Source of the DNA: Polysphondylium violaceum
Taxonomy: Eukaryota; Evosea; Eumycetozoa; Dictyosteliales; Dictyosteliaceae
Assembly: GCA_000277445.1 (NCBI GenBank)
Contig: AJWJ01000003.1
Location: forward strand, 93,566 to 157,565
DNA length: 64,000 nucleotides
Reading direction: 5' to 3'
The notes below the pieces were generated by a model that saw nothing but the letters and a program-made list of their open reading frames with translations, was not told the DNA's origin and searched no databases. Below, one piece after another: positions 45,128 to 56,825 of the stretch. Position 1 is the stretch's first letter. Each line of letters opens with the position of its first letter. A program made the position numbers and the translations under genes.

Positions 45128-45438
45128 ATGTAATTGTATGCTAACACAGAGGAGAGAAACAACAAGTAACAAAATCGATTGTAGATAAACAAAATAAATA
45201 AAACAAACACAACCTAAATAACCTATATGTATCTATATCTTTAAGAAGTTCTTTTTTTTTATTTCTAAATAATACTCTTTAGCAGCACTTGTTTAAGAGT
45301 ACAAATATTCACCATTGCTTTAATGCTGCTATGATTGCTAATAGTGTATTATATGTATGTGTCGTTGTTGTTATTATTGCTATTGTTATTATGTTATTTG
45401 TATGATGTATATTATGATTGTTATTACTATTATATTAT
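45128..45438. other. Convergent 3' intergenic
   Basis: Between two genes that end towards each other. AT-rich, with a TTA/TTG triplet-rich run next to the NDUFA5 stop. Nothing else seen. Confidence 0.4.
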
Positions 45439-45789
45439 TTATTTTGAAAAGATAATAAGAGGAGGTTGATTCTTATCTTTTAATTCCCAAGCTTTATATT
45501 TAATAACATCATCGATGACTTTAAAGTCGAGTTTAGTATCTTCAATGAGTTCTTCCAATTGACCACAACCAATAGTGTTTTCAATGATAACTACGTCTGT
45601 TTCTCTCTTGAGAACATCGAGTCTGAATTGAGTTTGTGATTCCATCAAATCTCTGAAACCAGCTTCCTTTGGAATCAATTGAAGTTTAGTCAAAGTTTTG
45701 TGTAAGAGGTCTGATAAGATTTGTCTACCATTTGGTTGAACTTTTAAACCTGTAATACCAGTTGATTTTTTAATTAAATGTGATGCCAT
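45439..45789 (-). CDS. ndufa5: NADH dehydrogenase 1 alpha subcomplex subunit 5 (complex I B13)
   Basis: 116 residues from the ATG at 45789 (MASHLIKKSTGITGL). The upstream frame extension is a poly-Phe artefact of a T-run and is rejected. A possible leader intron ends just before the ATG (TATATAG|AAATGG). Family blocks: KKSTGITGLKV (human KKTTGLVGL), TKLQLIPKEAGFRDLMESQ, ETDVVIIENTIGCGQLEELIED and AWELKDKNQP near the end. This accessory subunit sits on the matrix arm of respiratory complex I. Nuclear-encoded; the N-terminus is short, with no obvious long presequence, as in other NDUFA5 proteins. Confidence 0.9.
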   Translation of the reverse strand: MASHLIKKSTGITGLKVQPNGRQILSDLLHKTLTKLQLIPKEAGFRDLMESQTQFRLDVLKRETDVVIIENTIGCGQLEELIEDTKLDFKVIDDVIKYKAWELKDKNQPPLIIFSK

Positions 45790-46603
45790 TTCTATATAAA
45801 TTGATAAACAAATGAAATGATCAAACAGATAAATATGAAAAAAAAAAAAAAAAAAGACAATCACTTTCGAAAAAAAAATTTAAAAAAAAATTGATCCAAA
45901 AAAAGTTCATTCAGACAAGACCAAGAACATATGCATGTATAAGTGCAGAATCGAGGCCAGGATGACAAATATCACTTGCAAATATATTGGAGTTTAGACT
46001 GATATTATCTATCGATGTATGACACCTGATAAAAAAAACAAAAAAAAAAAAGAAATAATTATCTTTTCCCACTTTTGAATTAATTATTCACAGACAATAC
46101 TTATGTTCTCAATCTATTTATCGCATACATTATACCGACAACTTGTTATTTGTATTAAAATAAATCTTTATTCTCATGAGATTTCATGTATGTGGTGTGG
46201 GTGGGGTGATATTTAGCTACTTTTTTTTTTTTTTTTTTCTTTAAAGTAAAAAATAGGTGAGACTTTATTTACTTTTAAATTCACTCCAGAGGTTATTACA
46301 GAGTGCCAGAGTTATTTTGGTAATTTCAAGACAAATATAAATAAAAGCGTAATTATAGTTTTCCTGATATTACTGGTATATAGAAATAGACTTGATTTTC
46401 TGAAAAATTCGTTTTTTTTAAAAAAAAAAATTGTTTAAAAAAAAATTCAAAAAAAAGTTTATCGAATCAATCACACAAATCCAACAACTTTTCATTAGAA
46501 TTGTTATAAAAGTACACCTTTGTATAATACTGCAGTATTAAGTCATTCGACACCACGACTACAGATATTTAAGAGTGGATCCGGCAGTATTGTAAAAATC
46601 AAA
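45790..46603. other. Divergent intergenic region with G-box-like element
   Basis: Promoters of ndufa5 (minus) and the PAP2-type gene (plus). Contains a less AT-rich island (45904-46030) flanked by homopolymers, a G-box-like run at 46191-46210 and a TATA-like TTATAAAAG at 46503-46511 about 95 nt before the PAP2 gene start. Confidence 0.45.
46191..46210 (+). promoter_or_regulatory. G-box-like element
   Basis: TGTGGTGTGGGTGGGGTGAT, close to the G-rich half-site pair bound by GBF in D. discoideum (GGGTGTG / GGGTG). It lies about 0.4 kb upstream of the PAP2-type gene. By analogy only. Confidence 0.35.
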
Positions 46604-48133
46604 ATGAATACAAAATCTCTATTATTGATACTTTTAGTATCAATTACATTAATTGGGTACGTATACAGCGCACAGATAACTGGCAACCAACCTTTGATTC
46701 AAAACTTGTAGTGAATACACTTTTTTTTTTTTCTTTTTTTTCAAAAAAGTGTGATTGAGTGTCATCACTCAATTATTGACAATCAATAATGATTGATTTG
46801 ATTTTTCATATGAAATGATTGATTACAAGTATTAACGGAATCAACAACAATATGATAATTAGATATGTAAATGCATCAAATAATAATTGTACAAATGTTA
46901 ATGGACCAATGTTCTTTAACAAATGTATGAAGAATGACGATAGTGTATTACCTTTAATGGCCAGTTTTATTATGCAATTTGTCAATCCAAGAACTGTAGC
47001 CTATACCGTTACCTCTATGATTGTTTTATTACCAGCAATGTTTTTATTAAATAATTCACCATCAATCTATCCAACCCTTAAAAACAAATACATTCAAATG
47101 AAATATGTTTTAATTCATATGTTACATAGAGCTGGTATGTGTGTTTTTGATGATATTGATGATCATTTGATATTAATATACAAAACAATATTTTAGCTTA
47201 TCCACTTGTATTGGGTGTTGGACTTTATGCTGTATTTAGACAAAGAAGACCATGTGAATGTAATGGTGTACGTGTTGGAAGTATTTATGGAATGCCATCT
47301 GGTGATGCTATGGCAGGTGGTATTTTGGGTGCATATTTAATTGATAAAGCTCCATTTTACCCAGTTATGTAAGTAATCACATCCAACATTGATAGAATCT
47401 CGTTGTCGAAAGGACCAAACAATATTAATTATTATTATTAAATGAAAATGTAGTTCAAGAATTGCAGGTTTCTTATTAATGGTTACTGTTTGTTTTGAAA
47501 GAACTATTCTTGGTTTCCATACTGTTGGTCAAGTTATCACTGGTACCAGTATTGGTTTCTTATTACATTTTTATTCCACCAGAGTTCCACAATGGGTTTT
47601 GTTGGTTGATATTGTAGCTCAATGGATTTTATGTGCTGTTTCTCTTCAAGTTGATCCAGCTTTAGGTTATGCTCCAAACGATCCAAGTATGTATATAGGT
47701 GTATTTTGATTATTATTATTACACAGATAGACTAACATCATATAATACAACTCACATCTAAAAAGATAATCTTTGGGTTTGGTTTATTTGGGGTTTATCA
47801 TTCCAAGTTATTGTTGTTTTCGCATTGGTCCGTATTGGTATTGTAGAAGGATGGAGCTCATTGAAAAAGAGCTACAACCATACTTCTAGACAAGAATTTA
47901 ACATTCAATCAGAAGCTGAAGACCATCTCTTACTCTACACCATCAAACCATCTAGCGATGAAAGTGAGAGTGACGAAAGATACAAAAGACGTATTGCCAA
48001 AGACGCCGATATCCCCTACACTTTCATTGCCTTTGTCGCCTTTTTCATTGTCAATTTCCTTTCTTTCTGTATGCAAAATTGGAATTGGTTGGTAAAGACA
48101 AACGACTCAGCCGAGAGTGGAACTCACATGTAA
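46604..48133 (+). CDS. PA-phosphatase (PAP2)-related membrane protein with altered motifs
   Basis: About five exons: 46604 to about 46622 or 46708, about 46831-47134, 47197-47368, 47454-47686 and 47766-48133. The N-terminus is a signal/anchor (MNTKSLLLILLVSITLIG). Several membrane helices follow. PAP2 motif 1 is AVFRQRRP (RP kept, Lys absent), motif 2 is MPSGDAM (PSGH becomes PSGD), and motif 3 is ERTILGFHTVGQV (Arg and nucleophilic His kept, Ser and Asp changed). D. discoideum PA-phosphatase-related-family proteins are the closest type I know. The family dephosphorylates lipid phosphates or acts as lipid-binding relatives. The exon 1-2 junction is uncertain: the acceptor ACAAG|T fits with either GTACGT or GTAGTG as donor. 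Confidence 0.82.
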
Positions 48134-49029
48134 ATATATGCAAACATTCAATCTTATATAATCATTGTTTACGCCCCTCCCCTATTCCAATCTTTTTTAC
48201 CATCAGTATCTATTTAATAAAACGTTAATATCTTTTTTTATTTGATACTCTCATAGAGTAAAGATAAAAAAAGATAAATATCTATCTGACGATGTGACGA
48301 TGGCACTAGTGTGCTTAAACTCTGCATTAATTCTAAACAGTTTTTGGAGTTGATATCTGCGCCTTTACACCCCAATCTTTGATTACTGCAGCCAATCACA
48401 ATTTTTTTTTTTTGTATTTTTTTTTTTTGGACTAATCTAGATGGTGATTGATTTTTTTTTTTTGAAAAATACCGGCAGGAATCACAGAGAAGGGCACGTC
48501 TTTTTTGCCACATTTTTTTAAATTTATTTTTTTTCAATTTATTTTTTTATTTTGCCACAATCAGCGGTCTCAAAAAACAATCATTCAGCTTATGATCGAG
48601 AAGAGACAACAAAGATAAAGAGAGGATATAAAACCCTTATGTACTATAAATAACACAATCTCAATTGTAATTGCAACGCTCACAACAACAATATAAAAAT
48701 AACCATAAACTGTAGTTTACTCGGATAAATTTATTCCTGATCTACACAATAATACAACACTATAATATATTAGATACACTTTATCGATCAGCCCACATCC
48801 ACAAATAACATCACACCACATCAATCTCTACACAAAATCTTTTTTTTTTTTTTACTACCCTCTGGACAATCACAAAAAAACCTAACTAAAAAAAAACACA
48901 AAGATCAGAGATTTACGACTCTTTTCACTTATTTTCTTGAAAAGAGGATTTATTTTATCATTTGGTTTATTTATTTATTTATTTGTGTAATAGTAATAGT
49001 ATAATAAAAACAACAACAATAATAACAAT
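48134..49029. other. Intergenic, furry promoter and leader
   Basis: Non-coding. A T/A-homopolymer-rich block lies at 48400-48550. It is followed by a CA-rich, G-poor plus-strand tract (48640-48900) leading to the start at 49030. The minus frame at 48238-48537 is Lys/Arg-rich nonsense from T-runs. Confidence 0.45.
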
Positions 49030-52000
49030 ATGTCATCATTTGAAATTGATTTATCATCATCACAAGGTGGTAATAATGGAGGTGGTGCTAGAGCCGATAG
49101 AGCCACTACAATGTTTACAGGCGATTTAAATCAACAAGCAGTTGCGGCAAATGTACAAAGAGAATTATTTAAACAATTGGAACTCCTATTGTTGAAAAAG
49201 AAAGCAGGTGAAGGAAAGGTGACCATTAGACCTGGACTTTTGGTAACCATACCTCAAGTTGATAAAGTATCTCAATTAAATTCACAAAATGTAACTCATT
49301 CACTCGAGGTCATATCAAATGTATTGGTACAAATTTCAAAACACTCTTTACATTCAGTCACAGAAGTGTTGGTTAAAATGTGTGATCCATATCTTGACGA
49401 CTATGCAATACTTCCAAATGCAAAAAGACCAGAGCTACCATCATTTAAAGAAGAATATATTGAGTCTGATTGTGAGATTTCTTTGATTGGCACATCATCG
49501 TCGTCCAAGATAATCATCACCAACAGTGGCAACTCTATTCAAGTCGGATCATCATCTGGCGAAATTCCCAATTATTCACCAAAGCCAATTCACAGATCAC
49601 CTTCAGTAAACCTTTCAGATGAAGCTGAATTATCACCATCACTAGACAACGATGAAGAGAGAGAGGATCAAGATGATACAGAAGCAACAACAGTCTCAAG
49701 CAACATAAGTGCACATTCATTAAGTTCATTAAAACAAGTTTCCGAAGATACTCCACTCTATCACTTACTCAACACCTTGTACTTGGTGTTATTATCCCAT
49801 CAACCAAATTTAAAAAGCACTCAACATGATCCAGAGTCTCAATTGTCGACTTTGCCAAGCAAAGTTTTGACATTCCTTTTCAACCTCCTCCAATACACCT
49901 ATCCTGCTGCCATTCGTTATAAATCTGCCAGTTGTTTACAAGTTATTTCATCATGTTCATTGGAGAGCATTACAACCATTTATATTACAAAATTACAATC
50001 TGGCAAAAGTGACGATTTCTATAGAGAGTTTTCCAGTGTTCAAAAGACTGCCAAGTTTTTAGAGTTTGGCTTCTACCGTCGTAATCAAATCGAGGCAACC
50101 AATCAATATTTTGCAAAGATGCAATTGGAAATGGAGAAGGCATCGCGTGCTGTATTTGTTCAATCTGTTTGCTACACTATTTGCAAAGCGTTCCCTAGAA
50201 TGTTTAATTCCTCAACACCGTTGGAAAATGTTCCAGACTCTTTTTGGACGATAGCTAAAAAGATGTATGACATCATTTGGAAGTGGACCAAAAAGAGCAA
50301 GTTAAAGCCAATTTGCATCCGTACCCTCTTTGCCATGGTTGGTTGCAGCCAGGAATTCCTTTCCAGTAAAAGTACAGATTTGTTGAATCTTTTTTCCACA
50401 TCCTACAAAGAAACCTCTTCCAAAGCAACTAGAAAATCCTATCTTGAATGTATTATTCAGTATATTGGTCATGTCAAGAGTGTCTTTGGCACAGAGGCCA
50501 AAGCACCATTTTACCAAAACATTGCTTGGACCAATATTCTTCCAATCATTTTACCAAAGAAAACTACACCTCATCCAACCGAGAGTCCACTTATTCTTGA
50601 AGTTCTCCTCTCGATGGGCAGATTTAGTTTGGGTATCGTCGTTTCAAAATATCTTACTCAAATGTTGTTAACTTCACAAAAAACAGAATACTCTTTGGAA
50701 TCAAAAGCCATCGTTTTCAAAATGCTTCATCGATTAAATATAGAGTTTCCCGAGCAAATGAGAGGATACGATCGTGCCATTTGGGCTTCGTTGGATCCAC
50801 TCTTTATCACGTACGAGGGCGAAGCAACCCCAATGAAATACTTGCTCCTCAATTTCCCAGCATTTTGTTCACATGAAAACCTCAAAGAGGTTGCCGACAA
50901 GATCACCAAATGGACATGGCACAGCGAGCCAGATATTGCCACCATGTCAACAGTGGGAATTTCAAAATATCTATCAAGTCAACCTCACAGCACTTTTCCA
51001 TCGATCCTTCTTCAAATGCTCACCTACATTACAAACTATACAGGCGATTTGAGTGGCCTTTGTAAAGTGGTAAAGAATATGTGTTTGGTGACACAAGAGT
51101 TTATCAACTTACATTATTTACCAAACAAGGAGAGAAAGATGTCTGCCTCTACTGGAATTGATCAAACAACATGGAAGAATCTTAGAGACACTTGTGAAGG
51201 TGTGTCATTATATTTGCTCTCGTCCACCATCACACCACTTTGGTCAGAGGTATTTGAATTTATTCAATTGACAGGTCACGAGATTTTCAGAGAAATTGAT
51301 GAATCCCTCAAACTCCCCTATCTTGCCGACTTTTTACCAGCTTCAGCAAGTCATGTGAGCATTCCAGAGCAACACCTTCAAGCCCTCTCTCAACTTATTC
51401 CAACTTTTGATTCAGATTTAAACAACTTTTTACAAATTCACACTGGAAACTTTACAAATTGTTTGGGATGGTCTTGGGCTAGATTAAGAAAGAGATGGCA
51501 TCCAAAATCACAACCAATTGGCTGGAAAAATAACTTGGCATTCCTTTTACTTTCAATTAGATTAAATTCAGCATCACCAGAGATCACTGCTGTCGAAGAT
51601 CAATTGTTGACTGAAGTTTTAACTTGCTATTTCCAAGAACGTGAAGGTAAAACAAATGAAGAACTTTGTCAATTTATTTCAGATGTTTCATTATACCTTC
51701 ATTCATCTTGTTATGATACAGTTTTCCGATTCATTGAACAAGAAAGATCAAGAGACCTTAAACGTAAAAAGAAAGAAACTTTTTACATTCAAGATCATGT
51801 TATCATTTTTGCCAGCCAACTTGTTGATAGACTATCTGTTGAAGATTTTGATAGTATTCCATCTATTCGTCCAACATTACGTGAAATGACTTATTTCTGG
51901 ATTACAAATCCAAATACCTTAAGTTCATTATCTTTACAAGCTAAAAATCATACATCAAGATTATTAAAAAACTTTTTCTCTTTAGATAGTAAGTTATTAT

Positions 52001-55000
52001 TATGATTATTAATTTATAAACTTACATTTACTAATATATCCTATATTAAATTTATAGGTAAAAGTACATTACCAAAAGGTGAAATTTCTTTAAACAAAGC
52101 ATCATATACAAAACTTATTTTCCATTGTTTACAAATGTAAATTATCAAAAGTATATATAATCTTATTGAAATTCAAAATACTAATAACAGTATTTAAAAT
52201 ATTTTAGATTATCATCAGATTTTGTAATTAGAGATAATATTGTTAAAGAATTGGAAGTTAACGTACAAAAATTATTACAAATATTACTTAGCGAAGCAAA
52301 TTTAAATGATTTTAAAAAGGAAATCATACCATATCTTCAAAAATGCTCAACTTTGGGAGACTATATTTATCCATTGATTTCTGAAAATTTAGGAATATTC
52401 CTAAGAAGATCACCTAAACATTTGAATGAATATATAGAAAAATGTTTTAATAATGAAGAGCAACCAGTTTGTTCATTATTGTTCCTTAGAGCTTTAGTAA
52501 ATAATTTTTCTCCAGAATATTACCTAAAGTGGAATCACAATTGTCCACCGGAAAGATTGTATGTTGTTTATTTATTACAAAAATAATAATAGTATTTACT
52601 AATAATTAATTAAACTATAAAATAGAGCATTATTATGTTTATTCCATATGGTATCAAATGATGATCAAGCTAGATCATTATCAATTCAATTATCAAATGA
52701 TTTGGCAATGAGAGAAGTAAATTCAGATGATGTATTGACATCACTTGCACCACATTTCCAAGTAATTTATAGCAGTAATTTACCACTTCATATTTATCTT
52801 AGATCTTCTCTACTCTATTCCAATTCTATGAGTACTGGTCACACTTGGGTCACACCTGGTCTCTTTGAAGAGGCTGATCATTTTTATAAATTTATGCCAT
52901 TTGGCCATAAGCAAACCATTCTTACTCTTTTAGCACCATGGACTAGAAACTTTTGGTTGGTTTTGAATGCCAGTGAAGGATTATCAAGTAGAAGTGTAAA
53001 TGCAATGTTGGATGCTTTGTTTAGTTTAACTATTCAAGCCAAAGAATCATCTTTATCCAACCTTAGTTCCCTTGAAATTCTTTGGGGCGAATTGGTTAGC
53101 TCTGGCGATCAATATAAAACCAAAGATTTGAATTCAACAGAGCTTATTGTTGAAAAGGTAATTGATTTCCTCATGGAAAAGTACCATCACAACCCAACCA
53201 CAGACAAGAAATTCCCCTACTCTTCAGCCGACGCCAAGCAAGGTGCACGTATGGTTATGAGTTTTATCTCTCGTAGATCTAGCACTCATTGGCCATTGGT
53301 TGTTGATTACATGGTTAAATTACTTCGTCATTATTCACCTCTTCCTCAATCACCAGTTCAATTTGTTGAAGAAACTGTTGACACACTTGAATCCATTGTT
53401 TCAAAGAGTGGCGAATCGAGCGAACAAGACCAAGAGGATCAAGATGAACAGGTTGAAAACAACAATGACCCTGAAGAGTCTACTAATCTCTCTCAACAAC
53501 AAAAGGAGGAAGCTCTATTGGCCTTCTTTGACGATTTGGCATTTGAATTCCAATATCAAGATATCATTACCTTGCCAGAACTCATTCCAACTCTTTTATC
53601 AAACATTCTCTTTGTCTATGGTCCAAACTCTCCTGGTGCAGTCAATGGTAAAAAGATTCTCAACAATATTCTACTCTCATTGGTCATTCAACAAACCTCG
53701 ATTGCCAAAGAAATCAAATCTGAAAGCAACACATTGATTCACTCTGATTGGAAGAGATGGAAAGCTAAGCAAAAGACATCACTCCTCAAGATACTCTACC
53801 ACGGTATTGGTGAGTCTATTTTAGAGATTTGGGAGAAAATGACACTACAATTTGCAGTGAGAGCCAAAGAGGCAGTTATCTCGCTCTCTGCTCTTGGTTG
53901 GTATGGTATCATTAGATCCACCACCAAATCCAAAAGAGATGGTATGGATGGCTTACTTGGTCTCTCTTGTGGCCTTTGGACCTCCACCCTCACAGGCGAG
54001 TTTGACAAGATCCACAAGTACATTGTTTTGTTTACCGAAATTGTCAACTCCAATCAAACTACAAAGACACTCTCTGAAACATCGTATGCCATTATCGTTC
54101 GTTTGACTTCTGTCATGCTCCACACCTCTTACATCCACCAATTCCAAAATATTCTCATCCTCTTGTACCAAACCTTCCAATCACTCGAAGACAACACCAA
54201 GTCTGGTGATGTCAATTTCCAACCAAAGATCTTGGAAGAAATGGTCGATATTTTGGGCGCAGGTATGAAGCCCGAGCAGATTGTCAACAGAGGTATTGCC
54301 CATCCCAAGACAAGTATGCTCACTCTTTGGTTTGCCAAGCAGGTGTCTAATTTCTGGCAAACAAAGAAATCCAAGCAATCATCTTCCATCACTTGTGCCT
54401 GCATGTTGTCTGCTGCAATGATGATTACCATGTCGCCAGAGGACCCCAACACTCGTGACTTTATCGAATATCTCTACGAAGCTCCCGTCAGTACCGGTAT
54501 CGCCAAAATGCTTCCTCTCTTGCACAGTCACTATCACTACAGTGTCGCCAAAACCCCCGGTGCACCTGCTTTGCCCGCAACAGCAACTAGAGATCTTGCT
54601 CGATCCCTTTGCAGAGAATTGATCGACTATTTCCCCGACTCTCCCGATCTCATCAGCGGCATCATCAACTCTGTCAACGAGATGATCAAGAGCTTGATTG
54701 AGTTTGGTGGCAAAGAGCAAGAGATGTCTTTCCTCTTGTTCTTTATGAACGAGTTACTCATGAACCACGCCAACGGCCATCCCTCTGTGATGAATATCCA
54801 ATCACAAGTATTGTTGGACTTTATCAACCTCATGATCGACCTCTCCCAACGTTCCAATTCCCTCGACTCGCGAGAAGAGGCCCAAAAGACCATTCCATTC
54901 ATCCTCAACAATATTCCCCAAGGCCTCCCATTGGGCTCATTTGATTTCCTCAAGCCTTTTGACAGCATCTCTGGTGTCGAGGCCATCTATCCCGGCGCAT

Positions 55001-55662
55001 TTGGCAGCCACAACGACAGAGACATTACCAACAACGTCCACACCTGTCTCTACTTGGTCAACACCTATCTCTATGCCGTGCCCCAAAACTCGTTTGACAT
55101 GAAGAACCTCATCGACTACCACTACCAGCCCCATCTCAAGGTGGCCGTCACACCCGTCAAAAAGGTCTCTTACACTAACCCACCTGCACCCTCTTCGTCG
55201 TCCATGACCAAGTCCATCTCGCAAGAGTTTCTCAACAAAGAGTTTCAATTCTCTTTCAAGAAACGAGTTAACATTCCCAAACCCAGTCAACTCCTCTTTC
55301 ACCAACCAATGAAGCTCTCATCAGGCCAGATTCCCGCCGGTCTGGGCACATCATCGTCTTCGTCTGTCATGCAAATCGTTACACCACCCTCGCCACACTC
55401 TAAAAAGCCTATCTCGATGATAAAGCAACTCTCGTCACTCTCCATATCCTCTTCCTCATCATCCATATCCCACCAACCTATGAGACCATCGACACCACCT
55501 CCCAGTATCTCTAAACTTAACTCCTCCTCGTCCTCTCTCAACACCTCAACAACATCTCTTCCTCCCCCACCTGCCATTCCCCCCAAACGTATTAAAAAAC
55601 CTGCTCCCCTCCAAGAAAGTACAAACTCAAGTAGTAGTGTTGAAGAATCTGAATTAAATTGA
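49030..55662 (+). CDS. Furry / Tao3 / Mor2-family morphogenesis protein
   Basis: Four exons, 49030-51988, 52058-52136, 52208-52558 and 52626-55662, phases consistent, give about 2141 residues. The body is a long helical repeat. Segments that match the Furry N-terminal domain include FLEFGFYRRNQIEATNQYF..AVFVQS, LPIILPKKT..ESPLILEVLLSMGRFSLG, RAIWASLDPLF, PMKYLLLNFPAFC, GHKQTILTLLAPWTRNFWLV and SLEILWGELVSSG. The N-terminus is short and an acidic Ser-rich insert lies at about 200-240. The C-terminus is Ser-rich and ends in a proline tract (PPPPAIPPKRIKKPAP), a likely SH3/WW ligand. Animal FRY is longer at the C-terminus and has a leucine zipper not seen here. Furry proteins scaffold NDR/LATS-type kinases with Mob and control polarity and cytoskeleton. 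Codon use changes from AT-ending to C-ending within the last exon. Confidence 0.85.
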
Positions 55663-55830
55663 AATATAATAAAATAATATAATAATATAATATTAATAAT
55701 ATCACAACCATTACTCAGATTATGAACCAACCATTATTCATTTGAATTCCGTGTCAGTCACTCATTACTTTTGTTTTAATAAGGATTTAGACAATTACAG
55801 CATCTATCTTGCCACATTACTATTATTATT

Positions 55831-55895
55831 AATCAACAAGTACACCTATAAAAACTATAAAGCGTGATGTGTCAGAGATATTTTGGATCATTCAA
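55831..55895 (+). repeat. Copy A of duplicated intergenic element
   Basis: Shares ATAAA..ACTAT-x-AAGCG-x-GATG and AGATATTTTG with copy B at 56514-56570 in the same order, with a few small insertions. No coding potential. Confidence 0.65.
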
Positions 55896-56368
55896 ATATT
55901 AGTATTAAGAAAGATAGGGACAGAATATAAACACATCCATAAACTAATAGGCTCCTATGAAATAGATTGTATCAATCTACTTTGACAATATATTAGTTAT
56001 CATCTTTATTGTTTAAATAATCAAAGTCATTGTCATTAGATTTTGGTCCAGATATGCCACAGCAGGTCATCTAAAGCTACCGCCTTTCTCTTTGGTGTCA
56101 TTTTTATGTTTTTTATTTGTGTGTGAAAAGTGCAAGAATGAAAAAGTAAAAGAGTCTCCTGGATATTCATTGTGCCTTGAAAAGTTAAAAATGAGTTTAT
56201 TACATATAGATCTTTTTTTTTCATTATCTTTATTATTATTTTTATTATTTTTCATGAAAAGATTCGAGATTCTCTCCACTCACTTCAGATCAAAGAATAA
56301 AAAAGAGAAATTAGAAAGTTGTATTTATTATTATTAGATGATGATGATGAGTACTGAAGGGGTTAAAA

Positions 56369-56380
56369 AACAGCGCTGTT
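56369..56380. repeat. 12-bp perfect palindrome
   Basis: AACAGCGCTGTT, unusually GC-rich for this intergenic region. Could be a dimeric protein-binding site. Confidence 0.6.
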
Positions 56381-56513
56381 AAAGTTTAGTTGATAATTGA
56401 TTGCATAATAATAATGGTGATAATAATTTTTTTTTAAAAAAAAAAAATTAATTCTTTTTTTTCCCACCCCCTTTTTAAGCCACACACATTATATGATGAT
56501 ACTCTTTCAGTAA

Positions 56514-56570
56514 ATGAATTAACACACATAAAACTATTTAAAGCGCGATGATGTATCATAGATATTTTGA
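56514..56570 (+). repeat. Copy B of duplicated intergenic element
   Basis: Diverged match to copy A at 55831-55895: ATAAAACTATTTAAAGCG, then CGATGATGTATCA and AGATATTTTGA. Confidence 0.65.
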
Positions 56571-56825
56571 GATATTAAAGAATATATATGGGAAAAGAAT
56601 AAAATATTGGGGGAGGGGAATTAAAATTAATTTTGTACATCACAGATAATTCCTCCACATTATAGTAATTATCGAAATTGTGAGTGAAAAAGAAAGATTT
56701 TTGCAAAAATCTGAGGAAAAATTTTTAAAACACTTTTTTTTGATTTTTTTTTTTCGAGAAAGTAAACAAAAGCAAAAGCTTTATTGTACCAATACATAGT
56801 AGGTAGCGTATTGTCGATATTGAAA

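Larger units (their letters stand above)
55663..56825. other. Intergenic with a duplicated element
   Basis: About 1.2 kb without a credible gene. Two diverged copies of one sequence lie at about 55811-55895 and 56479-56572. A perfect palindrome AACAGCGCTGTT is at 56369-56380. The short frames at 56036-56337 are antisense to each other and not convincing. Confidence 0.5.

Noticed and set aside
45790-45864. N-terminal extension of NDUFA5 to an upstream start
   Set aside because: It encodes a poly-Phe run from homopolymer T; conservation starts at MASHLIKK.
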